A stretch of DNA of 64,000 bases from Nocardia uniformis NBRC 13702. GTDB taxonomy: Bacteria; Actinomycetota; Actinomycetes; Mycobacteriales; Mycobacteriaceae. This document shows, piece by piece, positions 27,901 through 36,200 of this stretch (position 1 is its first letter; every line of letters begins with the position of its first letter). The DNA lies in the NCBI RefSeq assembly GCF_001613345.1, contig NZ_BDCE01000048.1:1-64000 (forward strand), written 5' to 3'. Under the pieces are notes generated by a model that was not told the DNA's origin, ran no database searches, and saw only the letters and a program-made list of their open reading frames with translations. The position numbers were made by a program, and so were the translations under genes.

Positions 27901-30207
27901 CACCGACGCGAATTCCGCCAGCATCGGTTCCATCAGTTCGGAATGGAAAGCGTGCGATACCCGCAAACGGTGTGTCCGCCAACCCTTCTCCGCGCACGCC
28001 ACGGCGACGGCTGCGACAGCGGTTTCGACTCCCGAGAGCACGACCGACGACGGACTGTTCACCGCGGCGATCGACACGCCATCGGTGAGCAGCGGTGCGA
28101 CCTCGGATTCCGGCGCTCCCACCGCGACCATCGCGCCACCCGTGGGCAATGCCTGCATCAACCGGCCGCGTGCGGCCACCAGGGTGCACGCGTCGGAGAG
28201 TGACAGCACGCCGGCGATATGCGCGGCGGCGATCTCGCCGATCGAGTGGCCTGCCACGAGATTAGGACGCAGACCCCACGCTTCGAGCAGGCGATACAGG
28301 GCCACCTCGAACGCGAACAATCCGGCTTGCGCGAAGACTGTCTGATCGATCTGGTCCGTAGCGGTGAGCGCCTCGTCGAGCGAAACAGTCTGGCCGAGGA
28401 GTGGATTCAGTTCCGCGACGACCGTATCGAACGCCGCGGCGAAGACCGGGTGCGTACGCAGCTGCTGTGCCATACCGGCCCACTGCGCACCCTGACCCGA
28501 GAAGACGAACGCCGTCGAACCCGAAACCACCCGACCCGACACCACACCGGCTATCGAATCTCCGCGACCCAGTGCCTCGATACCCGACAGCAGTTCGTCG
28601 CGATCGGCGCCGAATACCACCGCGCGATGGTCGAGCGTGGCGCGGGTGGCGGCGAGGGAGTATCCGACATCGGCTGGCGCCGAGTCATTGTCGCGAAGGT
28701 GCGACCGCAGGCGAACGGCCTGCTCGCCGAGCGCGGGGGAACTGGCGGCGGAGAGCACCCAGGGCATGACGGTCTCGACGGACGCGGTTGCTTCCCGCAG
28801 CGCGTTGGCGGAAGTCCCGCGGGGAGAACTTTCGCCCAGGTGTTCAGTCTGCTCCCGAGGTGGTTGTTCGAGAATGATATGGGCATTGGTGCCGCTGATG
28901 CCGAAGGACGACACGCCCGCGCGACGCGGGCGATCGGTGTGCGGCCACGGTACCGGTTCGGTGAGCAGTCGTACGTCGCCCGCGGACCAGTCGACCTTGG
29001 TCGATGGCTGGTCCACATGCAGTGTGCGCGGCAGTGTTTCGTGGCGCATGGCCATGACCATTTTTATGACGCCGCCCACGCCGGCGGCGGCCTGTGCGTG
29101 TCCGATGTTCGATTTCAGCGATCCGAGCCACAGTGGCCGTTCCGGCGCGCGATCGCGACCGTAGGTGCCCAGCAATGCCTGCGCCTCGATCGGATCGCCC
29201 AAAGTCGTTCCGGTGCCGTGTCCTTCGACCGCGTCGACGTCGGCGGCGGAAATTCCCGCATTGCTCAGTGCCTGTGTGATGACGCGCCGCTGCGCAGGAC
29301 CGTTGGGTGCGGTCAGACCGTTGGAGGCACCGTCGGAGTTCACCGCCGAACCGGCCACCACGGCGAGAATTCGATGGCCGTTGCGTTGCGCGTCGGACAG
29401 TCGTTCCAGCACCAGCACACCGGCGCCCTCCGCCCAACCGACGCCGTCGGCGCTCTCGGAGAACGACTTGCAGCGTCCGTCGATGGATAATCCGCGTTGT
29501 CGACTGAACTCCACCAACGTATCCGGGCCCGCCATCACCGTCACGCCGCCCGCCAGCGCCAGATCGCATTCGCCCGAGCGCAGTGACTGCGCGGCCGAAT
29601 GCATGGCTACCAGCGAGGACGAGCATGCGGTGTCGACGGTGATCGACGGCCCTTCGAGACCGAAGGTGTAGGAGATCCGGCCGGAGGCAAGCGATCCGGC
29701 GTTCGCATTGGCCGGGTAGTCGTGGTACATCATGCCGGTCCATACGCCGGTTGAGCTGCCGCGCAGGGTGGTCGGGTCGATTCCGGCGCGTTCGAAGGCC
29801 TCCCATGAGGTTTCGAGCAGCAGGAACTGCTGTGGGTCCATGGTGGCGGCTTCGTTCGGGCTGATGCCGAAGAAGGCGGGATCGAATTCGCCTGCGGTGT
29901 GCAGGAATCCGCCGGATCGTGTGTAGGAGCGATTGGGTTGTTCGCCGGTGGGGTCGTAGATGCGTTCGATGTCCCAGCCGCGGTTGGTGGGGAAATCGGT
30001 AGTGGCGTCGACACCGTCGGATACCAGTCGCCACAGGTCTTCCGGTGACTCGACGCCACCGGGGTACCGGCAGGCCATCCCCACGATCGCGATCGGCTCA
30101 CGCAGGGCCGCGTCGAGCTTGCGGTTGCGCGCCCGCAGTCGATCGGTTTCCTTCAGCGAGGCCCGTAGCGCATCAGCGAGTTTTGCGGTGCTTTCGGAAT
30201 TCGTCAT
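18916..30207 (-). CDS. PKS C: two-module type I polyketide synthase with terminal thioesterase
   Basis: A 3763-residue final PKS protein. Order: N-terminal docking coiled coil (1-36), module C1 (KS-AT-DH-KR-ACP, to about 1757), module C2 (KS-AT-DH-KR-ACP, about 1774-3470), thioesterase (about 3535-3763). Both ATs have GHSIGE and HAFH, predicting malonyl-CoA. C1 should yield a double bond; the C2 DH has HSVANTVMFP where HxxxGxxxxP is expected, so its output may be a double bond or a hydroxyl. ATG 30207 lies 7 bases after the PKS B stop, with GAGGA upstream, so translation is probably coupled. The TE releases the chain as acid or lactone. C1 and C2 are close paralogues of B3 and B4. Confidence 0.95.
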   Translation of the reverse strand: MTNSESTAKLADALRASLKETDRLRARNRKLDAALREPIAIVGMACRYPGGVESPEDLWRLVSDGVDATTDFPTNRGWDIERIYDPTGEQPNRSYTRSGGFLHTAGEFDPAFFGISPNEAATMDPQQFLLLETSWEAFERAGIDPTTLRGSSTGVWTGMMYHDYPANANAGSLASGRISYTFGLEGPSITVDTACSSSLVAMHSAAQSLRSGECDLALAGGVTVMAGPDTLVEFSRQRGLSIDGRCKSFSESADGVGWAEGAGVLVLERLSDAQRNGHRILAVVAGSAVNSDGASNGLTAPNGPAQRRVITQALSNAGISAADVDAVEGHGTGTTLGDPIEAQALLGTYGRDRAPERPLWLGSLKSNIGHAQAAAGVGGVIKMVMAMRHETLPRTLHVDQPSTKVDWSAGDVRLLTEPVPWPHTDRPRRAGVSSFGISGTNAHIILEQPPREQTEHLGESSPRGTSANALREATASVETVMPWVLSAASSPALGEQAVRLRSHLRDNDSAPADVGYSLAATRATLDHRAVVFGADRDELLSGIEALGRGDSIAGVVSGRVVSGSTAFVFSGQGAQWAGMAQQLRTHPVFAAAFDTVVAELNPLLGQTVSLDEALTATDQIDQTVFAQAGLFAFEVALYRLLEAWGLRPNLVAGHSIGEIAAAHIAGVLSLSDACTLVAARGRLMQALPTGGAMVAVGAPESEVAPLLTDGVSIAAVNSPSSVVLSGVETAVAAVAVACAEKGWRTHRLRVSHAFHSELMEPMLAEFASVVEGLSFDRPTIPLVSTVTGARVTDEMSEPAYWVRQVRATVRFADAVTTMANAGVVRFAEVGPDAALTPMVAGTVDEGLEKSTVAVAVARRDEASAATVSAAAAALFVSGAEVDWTAFYAGTQPIDLPTYAFQHERFWLDAKQYLSTTWLGAETTGADVAGLDPISHPLLGAAVPQPDSGGVCFVGRWSVDSIGWLADHSVLGTVLLPGTGFVELATHVGGLIGHPVVDELILHTPLTLPTRDGVSVQVVVGGASDSGRRRLTIHSRQPDAGAWTLHAEGDLTAEEIQPDIDLTVWPPVGAETIDVADVYNEMLGAGYGYGPYFQGMRAMWRRGDELFAEVALPDSEAAAGYGLHPALFDAAMHAFIVHSIRHGGLDTPALPFSWNRVALHTTGCSAVRVRIRMHDNRFALHMADGTGTPVLSVGSLDTRPVSADRLRAGSVADALFTVEWIAATSAATGSVAPARTAIIGAPGSAAVRGYPDLTTLVAELDAAPESTVPELILFACSVTDDASPHAARDALNSALATIREWLGDTRFAESRLVVLTNGAVRTSDTDQVRPALAPVWGLIRAAQAEHPHRLQLLDLDGSADPDPTAVATAAAAIAAEPEGALRGENLLVPRLVQHRPTETPPLEPVRTGTVLITGGTGGLGALFARHLVTEYGVRQLVLTSRRGPEAPGAEALCAELTELGAQVTITACDVSDRDALKSVLDEIGPDYPLTGVVHAAGVADNGLIESMTSNRIDTVFAPKADAAWHLHELTGDRPLSLFVLVSSAGGLVLAAGQANYAAANVYLDALATYRRAAGLTATSIDYGLWERSSGLGTELSDENFERIRRQGFPALTESDGLALFDAAVASDAAHLVALRIDPAVLRTRAEQAPALVRGLVPASARRETTSPLLGLAGLSAGDRSEALLYLVRSTAATVLGHESVNAIDPQQPFQQLGFDSLTAVELRNKLNASTGLRLPATLVFDHPNPQAVAELIDAKLSGATATGADAVSRVDVAHDAIAVVAMGCRYPGGVTSPEELWDVVASGVDTTGDMPTDRGWDIDAIYDPEPGKAGRTYARRGSFLHGAADFDAEFFGISPNEATATDPQQRLLLEVSWEALERAGLDAAALRGSSTGVFTGLMYHDYARATGTASSSAGSLVSGRLSYVFGLEGPSVTVDTACSSSLVALHLAAQSLRSGECDLALAGGVAVMATPDMFLEFGRQRGLSPDGRCRSFSDDADGVGWSEGAGVLVLERLSDARRNGHEVLAVLAGSAVNQDGASNGLTAPNGPAQQRVIRQALANAGIAATEVDAVEAHGTGTTLGDPIEAQALLATYGRDRAEDRPLWLGSLKSNIGHAQAAAGVAGVIKMIMSMRHGVLPRTLHADQPSTKVDWSEGQVRLLNDSTPWPAANRPRRAAVSSFGLSGTNAHVIVEQAPPVETRPEAPATRSDDGVSPWIVSARSETALSEQAARLVARFDGLDTGEHKADRWDIGFSLASSRAVFDHRAVIVGTDITDLLTGARAMAGDAAVESEASTRVVSGRAVPGSTAFVFSGQGAQWAGMDQQLRAHPAFAETFDAVVAELDPLLDQTISLRDGLADSALADRTVFAQAGLFAFEVALYRLLESWGITADVMAGHSIGEIAAAHVAGVMSLPDACVLVAARARLMQALPAGGSMVAVGASESAVAPLLTDGVSIAAINSPTAVVVSGVETEIDALAAEFVENGWRTNRLRVSHAFHSALVEPMLEEFATAISTVAFGRPNIPLISTVTGTRVDNEMSDPAYWVHQVRATVRFADAVTAMIDAGAVRIAEIGPDSVLTPMVVNTLEAADSAATAVGLARRNRADIVSVMTGAAGLFVSGAAVNWHAVYADSGSTRIELPTYAFQRQRYWMPDGAATGGDIRSLGLAGTGHPLVSAMVSQPDTGAITLTGRLSVRTQPWLADHSVANTVMFPGTGLVDLALTAAAHAECSTLEDLVLYAPLVLPSTEGVLVRVVVGPDGETASRPVRIFSRIDSEAGAASAWSLHAEGSVTPATVAVPPYDADLSEWPPVGAAALPVGDLYDELSTAGYGYGPNFQGLRGAWQRGDEIFAEIALPDPRAAEGFGVHPALFDACLHALLADQSGDTTLALPFEWSGVAIHTAGAGALRVRLTRLGDHSVSMDLADSTGAAVATVRQLTSRPVDPARLAAAANPIDNSMFTIDWVALPVSGDPVDAVAWDELGDDVPAYVTVGAPRADDPESVRAATHTMLGVLQAWVTDPRFTQSVLVVQTSGAVSVAGEPITNLAGAAVGGLVRAAQAESEGRIVLVDTDSELDGLLGAILGTDEPQVAVRERQVYGARLARIAAPPVADAAAPGFGPDETVLITGASGYLGGEFARHLTETHGARHLLLVSRSGENGSGAAQLREDLRALGAEVEFAACDVGDRAALGRVIDAIPSERPLTGVLHAAGVLDDAAIISLTPERIDAVMQPKVDAALHLHELTAELPLKSFVLFSSLAGSFGNVGQGNYAAANACLDAIAWQRKSSGLPGQSLAWGLWDGDGMGGELDARDLDRMARSGLRPLSREQGLALYDAAGRVDVATPILAHLDPQRMSGTGSAAAMVSGLLPARRTPKSASGDQLRSRLANMAEPERIPVLEELVRKQAAATLGYADIELIAVDKVFGEMGFDSITAIEFRNSLRDATGLGLPGTLVFDYPTPQILAKHLDERLADGDTGIATAVRAATERDRAAGVADDSLYGMFRAAVGKEQLVTAFVLLHLAAQTRDQFYAHDELDEKLEITRLTDGAATPRIICIAPPMAAGGVRQYARMATKLRTARDVVGIAPIGSRASEPLPGDYAAATKALHQPILDAAEGKPFILLGFSSGGLLAYSVAEQLEALGGPTPAGVVMVDTYRVVEGGEWLLKPIAENMVTNEAAFDRFDPARLTAMGQYIQVYRSIELGHVAAPTLYLQCTQRMPGVPDNFMEWQAQPWDESHHVVEVDADHFSVLHEGSGRVAAAIDDWLESME
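18919..19680 (-). other. PKS C chain-terminating thioesterase domain
   Basis: Residues about 3510-3763 of PKS C. The nucleophile elbow is LLGFSSGGLLAYS with Ser3619, the acid is Asp3647 (VMVDTYR), and the His is 3740 (VDADHFSVLHEG). The oxyanion region is PPMAAGGVRQYARM. All three catalytic residues are present. Whether it hydrolyses or cyclises cannot be told from the motifs. Confidence 0.9.
19798..24888 (-). other. PKS module C2: KS-AT-DH(variant)-KR-ACP
   Basis: Residues about 1774-3470. KS active Cys1937 (DTACSSS); AT Ser2394 (GHSIGE), HAFH at 2491, malonyl type. DH His2699, but the motif Gly is Asn2703 (HSVANTVMFP); the second catalytic residue Asp2867 is kept. KR binds NADPH through TGASGYLG and has LDD at 3207-3209 (B type) and Tyr3264; ACP Ser3425 in GFDSI. 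It is paralogous to B4, whose DH has the normal HRVMGTVLFP. Confidence 0.9.
24937..30207 (-). other. PKS module C1: KS-AT-DH-KR-ACP with docking helix
   Basis: Residues 1-1757. Docking coiled coil 1-36; KS Cys195, His330 and His370; AT Ser655 (GHSIGE) with HAFH at 752, malonyl type; DH His967 (HSVLGTVLLP) and Asp1128. KR has TGGTGGLG at 1412, Tyr1555 and Asn1559, but the LDD position reads ADN (1498-1500). ACP Ser1715. A short repeat is inserted in the KS-AT linker (residues about 451-470). Close paralogue of B3. Confidence 0.9.
28798..28847. repeat. in-frame palindromic repeat, family 2, copy in PKS C module C1
   Basis: It shares the core GAAGTCCC, then GAACTTTCG, then CAGG, with the copy at 31524-31575, and encodes GESSPRGTSANAL. 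Sister module B3 is about 12 residues shorter at this linker. The outer arms are degenerate here. Confidence 0.6.
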
Positions 30208-30214
30208 ATCGCTA

Positions 30215-33200
30215 TCAGTCCTCGGAGTTGTAAGCCAGATTGATCAAGTCGTCGATTTCCAGAACGTCGATCGATTCCTCGACGTCACCGTGCTGATCGC
30301 TCCCCGTGGCGGGGCTGCCGGTGTGGTTGTCCATCAGTGTCATGAGGGAGTTCAGCAGGCCCGACTCCCGGAGCCGCGCCAGCGGAATCGCTTGCAGGGC
30401 ATCGCGGAGGGCGTCGTCGGACAGATCGGCCGAGCGGTCGGGTTTGTCCGTCTCGACGAGTTCGCCCGTCAAATACCCGGCCAGGGATTGCGGGCTCGGG
30501 TAGTCGAATATGAGGGTCGCCGGAAGCCGCAATCCCGTGGCCGTCGTGAGCCCATTGCGAAATTCGATCGCGGTGATCGAGTCGAATCCCAGCTCGCTGA
30601 ACGCCCGGTCGATCGCGATGGCGGTGGCGTCGGCATGCCCCAAAACCGTTGCGGCCTGGGCGCGTACCACTTCGATCAGCACTGCGGATCGCTCCGCTTC
30701 CGGGGTATCGGCCAAACGTTTGCGCAGTTCGGCCCCCGAATCGACCTGTGGGGCGCGACGGGTTGGCAGCAACCCCTCGATCAGTGTGGCCGCCGAATCC
30801 GCGCCGATTCGCCGCGGATCCAGATGGGCGAGGACAGGGGCGGCGATATCGGTACTCGCCGCGGCGTCGAACAAAGCCAACCCCTGGTCGTGCGACAGCG
30901 GCAGCATGCCCGCACGTGACATGCGCTGGCGGTCCACCGCGCCGAGTTCGGCGGTCATGCCGCCGGACGACTCCCACGAGCCCCAGGCGAGGGACTGCCC
31001 GCGGCGGCCGGTTGCCCGGCGGTGTACCGCCAGGGCATCCAGGCACGAATTGGCGGCCGCGTAATTGCCCTGACCGGGGCCACCGAACGCACCCGCCACC
31101 GAACTGAACAGGACGAACGCCTTCAGATCCAGATCGGCGGTCAGCGCGTGCAGGTGGAGTGCGGCGTCGACCTTGGGGCGCAGCACCGCGTCCATCCGGT
31201 CCGGGGTGAGCGAGCCGATCGCCCCGTCGTCGAGTACACCCGCGGTGTGGAACACCCCGCGCAGTGCACGGTCGGCGGGGATGTCGGCCAATACCCGTGC
31301 GAGTGCGTCACGATCGGCGACATCGCAGGCCGCGAATTCGACCGAAGCGCCGAGTTGCCGCAAGTCCTCCCGAAGTTCCGTGGCACCGGGCGCGGCCGCA
31401 CCACGTCGGCTGACCAGCAGCAGGTGCCGGGCGCCGCGGGTGACCAGGTGCCGGGCGAACAAGCCGCCGAGGAAGCCGCTCGCACCGGTGATCAGTACCG
31501 TCTCGTCCGGTCCGAACTCGGTGCTGAGCGCGGAGACCGAAGTCCCTCGAGGCGAACTTTCGATCAGGCGCTCAGTGGCCGCAGTGGTCGCTACGCGAGC
31601 CAAGCGTGCCTGGTACAGCCGACCATCGCGCACCGCGAGCTGCGGTTTGGCCGCGGCCGCGATCCCGCCGAGCAGCTCGTCGATCCGGGAATCGGCGTCC
31701 ACCAGGACGATTCGGCCCGGATTCTCCGCCTGCGCCGACCGCACCAGACCGCTCACCGCGGCACCGGCGAGGTTCGTCGTGTCCTCACCGGTCACCGATA
31801 CCGCACCCTCGGTACGAACCACCAGCAGTGACTCATCGAATCGCCGCTCGGTGATCCAGGATTGCAGCACCTCCAGCGCGGCATGGGTCGCGGTACGAAC
31901 GCTGTCGGGATCATTGCCCGCCAGGCTGTCGTACCGCACCACCGCCGGCACCTCGGTACCGACCTCCGGCCACGGCATCGCGCCGATCGCGTTGCCCGAC
32001 ACCGTGATCGGTGTCCACTCGACATCGAACACGGCATTACCGACGACCGACGCGCCCGCAGTGAGCTGTGTCGGATCGATCGGCCGGGATGCCAGAGTTC
32101 GCACGGTGGCGATCGGCGCACCGGTCGAATCCGCCAGATCGACGGTAACCGTGTGCTCGCCCACGCGAGTCAACCGAACCCGCAGTGCGTCGGCTCCGGC
32201 CGCATGCACGGTGACTCCCGACCATTCGAACGGCAAGGCGACGCCGTCGTCGGTGGTCAGGAATCCGGCCGAATGCAGCGCGTGCAGGGCGGCGTCGAGC
32301 AGTGCCGGGTGCAGTCCGAAGCCTGCGGCGTCCTGAGTGTGCGGCAATGCGACCTCGGCGAATACCTCCTCGCCACGTTGCCAGGCGGCCCGCAGACCCT
32401 GGAATTGGGGACCGTATGCGTAACCGGCGTCGAGCAATTCGTCGTACAGCCCGTCGATATCCAGCGCCCGGGCGCCCGCGGGCGGCCAGGCGGTGAGGTC
32501 GGCGGCCGGTGACTGCCGCGGGGCGAGTACGCCTTCGGCGTGCAATGTCCAGGAGGTCGATGTATCGACGTCGTCGGCCGGGCCGGAGAACAGCCGCACT
32601 CCGCGTCGCCCGGTCTCGTCCTCGGCGCCGGTCAGCACGCGCACCGCGACACCACCGGCTTCCGGCAGCACCAGCGGCGTGCGCAGCACCAGTTCCTCCA
32701 CCGTCGGCAGGCCGACCAATTCCCCTGCGTGCACCGCGAGTTCGACCAGACCGGTGCCGGGGAACAGCACCGTGCCCATGACCCGATGATCGGCCAACCA
32801 GGACTGTGTCTGCACCGACAGCCGCCCGGCAATGATGACAGCGCCGTCGTCCGGTTGCGATATGACGGCGGAGACCAGCGGGTGGCCGCTGCTGGCAAGG
32901 CCCATGACTGCGGCGCTGCCATTACCGCTGATCGTGCCCTCGGTCCAGTAGCGCTTCCGCTGGAAGGCGTAGGTGGGCAGGTCGATTCGGTGCGCGCCGG
33001 TGCCCGCATAGTGCTGGGTCCAGTCGACGTCGGCGCCGGAGACGAACAATCTCGCCACCCCGGCCACCAGGGTGGCGGCGTCGGCGTGATCCCGACGGAC
33101 GAGGGCGAGAGCGGTCGCTTCCCGGTCGTCGAGGATCTGCTCGAGCATCGGGAACAGGACGGCGCCGGGGCCGACTTCCGCGAAGCGGGTCACGCCCAGT

Positions 33201-36200
33201 GCCGCCATGGTGGCGACGGCATCCGCGAAACGGACGGCCTCGCGCACCTGGCGGATCCAGTAGCCGGGATCGGTCATTTCGTCGGTGACGCGGGTGCCGG
33301 TCACCGTGGACACCACGGTCAGCCGCGGCTGGGTGAACGTCAATCCTTCGACGACAGCGCCGAAATCGGCGAGCATCGGGTCCATCAGCATCGAATGGAA
33401 GGCATGCGATACCCGCAGCGGATGCGTCCGCCACCCGTTCGCGGCGCAGCGGTCGACGACGGCGGCGATATCGGTGTCGGCGCCGGAGAGCACCACCGCG
33501 GACGGGCCGTTGACAGCGGCGATCGCGGTCTCGCCCGAAAGCAGTGGCAGCACATCGGCTTCCGACGCACCGACGGCGACCATCGCACCGCCGGATGGCA
33601 GGGCCTGCATCAACCGGCCGCGTGCCGCGACCAGCGCGCAGGCGTCGGTGATCGAGAGCACACCGGCGACGTGCGCCGCCGCGACCTCACCGATCGAGTG
33701 CCCCGCCACCACATCCGGACACACACCCCAGGATTCGAGAAGTCGGAACAGCGACACCTCGAAGGCGAACAATCCGGCCTGCGCGAAGACGGTCGAATCG
33801 ATCGCCTCCGGGTCCGTGAGGGCCTGTTCGAGCGACAGTGGCTGCGCCAACCGCGGACTCAGCTCCGCGACGATCGCGTCGAAGTGCTCGGCGAACACCG
33901 GGTACTCCCGCAAGCCGAGGGCCATATCCGCCCGCTGCGCGCCCTGTCCGGAGAATACGAATCCGGTGGTACCGGATACCGCGCGCCCGGTGACCATATT
34001 CGGTGCGGAGTGCGCGCGAGCCACTGCCCGCACACCGGTGAGCAGATCATCGCCGTCGCCCGCGACGACTACGGCCCGGTGCTCCCAAACCGTTCGCGTG
34101 GCCGCCAGGGAGAATCCGGTATCGATCGGATCATGGTCGTCGCCAAGCGTTCTCGCGACAGTGGCGGTCAGGCGTTCGGCCTGCGCTTCGAGCGCTTCGG
34201 CAGTGCGAGCCGACAGTACCCACGGCACTATTCCACCGGGGGGAGTGGTCGCAGCGACCGGCACCGCGGCCGATGCCGGAGCCTGCTCGAGGACGACGTG
34301 CGCGTTCGTACCGCTGATACCGAACGACGATACGGCCGCACGACGGGGCCGATCCACGTCCGGCCACGCCACCTGCTCGGTCAGCAGCCGCACCTGACCT
34401 TCGGACCAGTCGACCTTCGTGCTCGGCCGATCCGCGTGCAGGGTGCGCGGCAGCACGCCGTGGCGCATGGACATGATCATTTTGATCACGCCGCCGACAC
34501 CCGCGGCGGCCTGGGCGTGCCCGATATTCGACTTCAACGATCCCAGCCACAGCGGCCTGTCCTCATCGCGATCGCGTCCGTAGGTGGCCAGCAGCGCTTG
34601 GGCTTCGATGGGATCACCCAGCGTGGTGCCGGTGCCGTGCGCCTCCACGGCATCGACCGCTTCCGGCGCAATGCCCGCGTTGGCCAGGGCCTGGCGGATC
34701 ACCCGCTGCTGGGAAGGTCCGTTCGGCGCGGTCAAACCGTTCGACGCGCCATCCTGGTTCACCGCGGAACCGGCCAGCACCGCCAGCACCTCGTGACCAT
34801 TGCGCCGCGCGTCCGACAATCGTTCCAGCACCAGCACACCGGCGCCCTCGGACCAGCCGACCCCATCGGCATCGTCGGAGAACGACCGGCACCGCCCGTC
34901 CGGCGACAAGCCGCGCTGGCGGCCGAACTCGAGGAACATATCCGGCGTCGCCATGACCGCCACGCCACCCGCCAGGGCCAGATCGCACTCTCCCGACCGC
35001 AGCGACTGCCCGGCCAGATGCAGGGCCACCAGCGACGACGAACACGCCGTATCCACGCTGACCGAAGGCCCCTCCAAGCCGAACACATAGGACACCCGGC
35101 CGGATACCAGGCTGCCCGCGGCACCGCTGCCGCTGCCGGTGGCCTGGGCGTAGTCGTGATACATCAACCCGGTGAAGACACCGGTCGAGCTGCCGCGCAG
35201 CGTCGCCGGATCCAGCCCGGCACGCTCCAGCGCCTCCCAGGAGACCTCGAGCAGCAGCCGCTGCTGCGGATCCATCGTGGTGGCCTCGTTCGGGCTGATG
35301 CCGAAGAAGTCCGCGTCGAAATCCGCTGCCGCATAGAGGAAGCCACCCCGACGGGTGTAGGTCTTTCCCGGCTTGCCGGGTTCCGGGTCGTAGATGCCGT
35401 CGAGGTCCCAGCCGCGATCGGTCGGCATGTCCCCGGTTGTGTCGCGGCCTGCGACCACGAGGTCCCACAGGTCCTCGGGCGAGGCGGCCCCGCCCGGGTA
35501 GCGGCAGGCCATCGCGACCACCGCGATCGGCTCGTCGTCGGTACGGCTGTGTGTCCGAACCACGCGGCGCACCGCCTGCTCCTCGACCGTCCCACCGCCG
35601 GGCAGCTGCGAAACGATGAATTCGGCAACCGCCCGTGGGTTGGGGAAATCGAAGATGGTCGTGGCTGGAAGGTGCAGTCCCGTCGCGGTATTGAGCTTGT
35701 TGCGGAACTCGACCGCGCTCAGTGAATCGAAGCCGAGCTGCTGGAATGCCTGTCCCGGTTCGATGGCGTCCGGCGACGTGTGACCGAGCACCTCGGCCGC
35801 GACCGACCGCACCAGATCCAGCACCGCATTGTCACGATCGGTGTCCGACAAGCCCGCCACATTGAGCGCGAGCGTCGAATCGGGACCCGGTCGGTTCGCG
35901 CGTCTGGCGGGCGCGGGCACCAGCCCGCGAACCAGGGCGGGAATCTGCTCCCCGCGTTTACGCAGGACCGCTCGGTCTACCCGCAAAGCGATCACCTGCG
36001 ACTCGTCCGACGCGATCGCCCCGTCGAACAGGGCGAGACCGTCGGCCTCGGACAGCGGTGGAAAACCTTGTCGGCGCAGCCGGTCGAAATCGCCGTCGGT
36101 CAGGGCGGTGCCGAGACCGCTCGAGCGCTCCCACATGCCGTAATCGACTGCGGTCGAAGGCAACCCGAGACTGCGCCGATACTCCGCGAGTCCGTCCAGG

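Noticed and set aside
32540..35725. A 1061-codon open frame on the plus strand opposite PKS B
   Set aside because: It is the mirror of KS/AT/DH-coding sequence; high GC keeps antisense frames open. The translation is Arg/Gly/His-rich with no family resemblance and no ribosome site.
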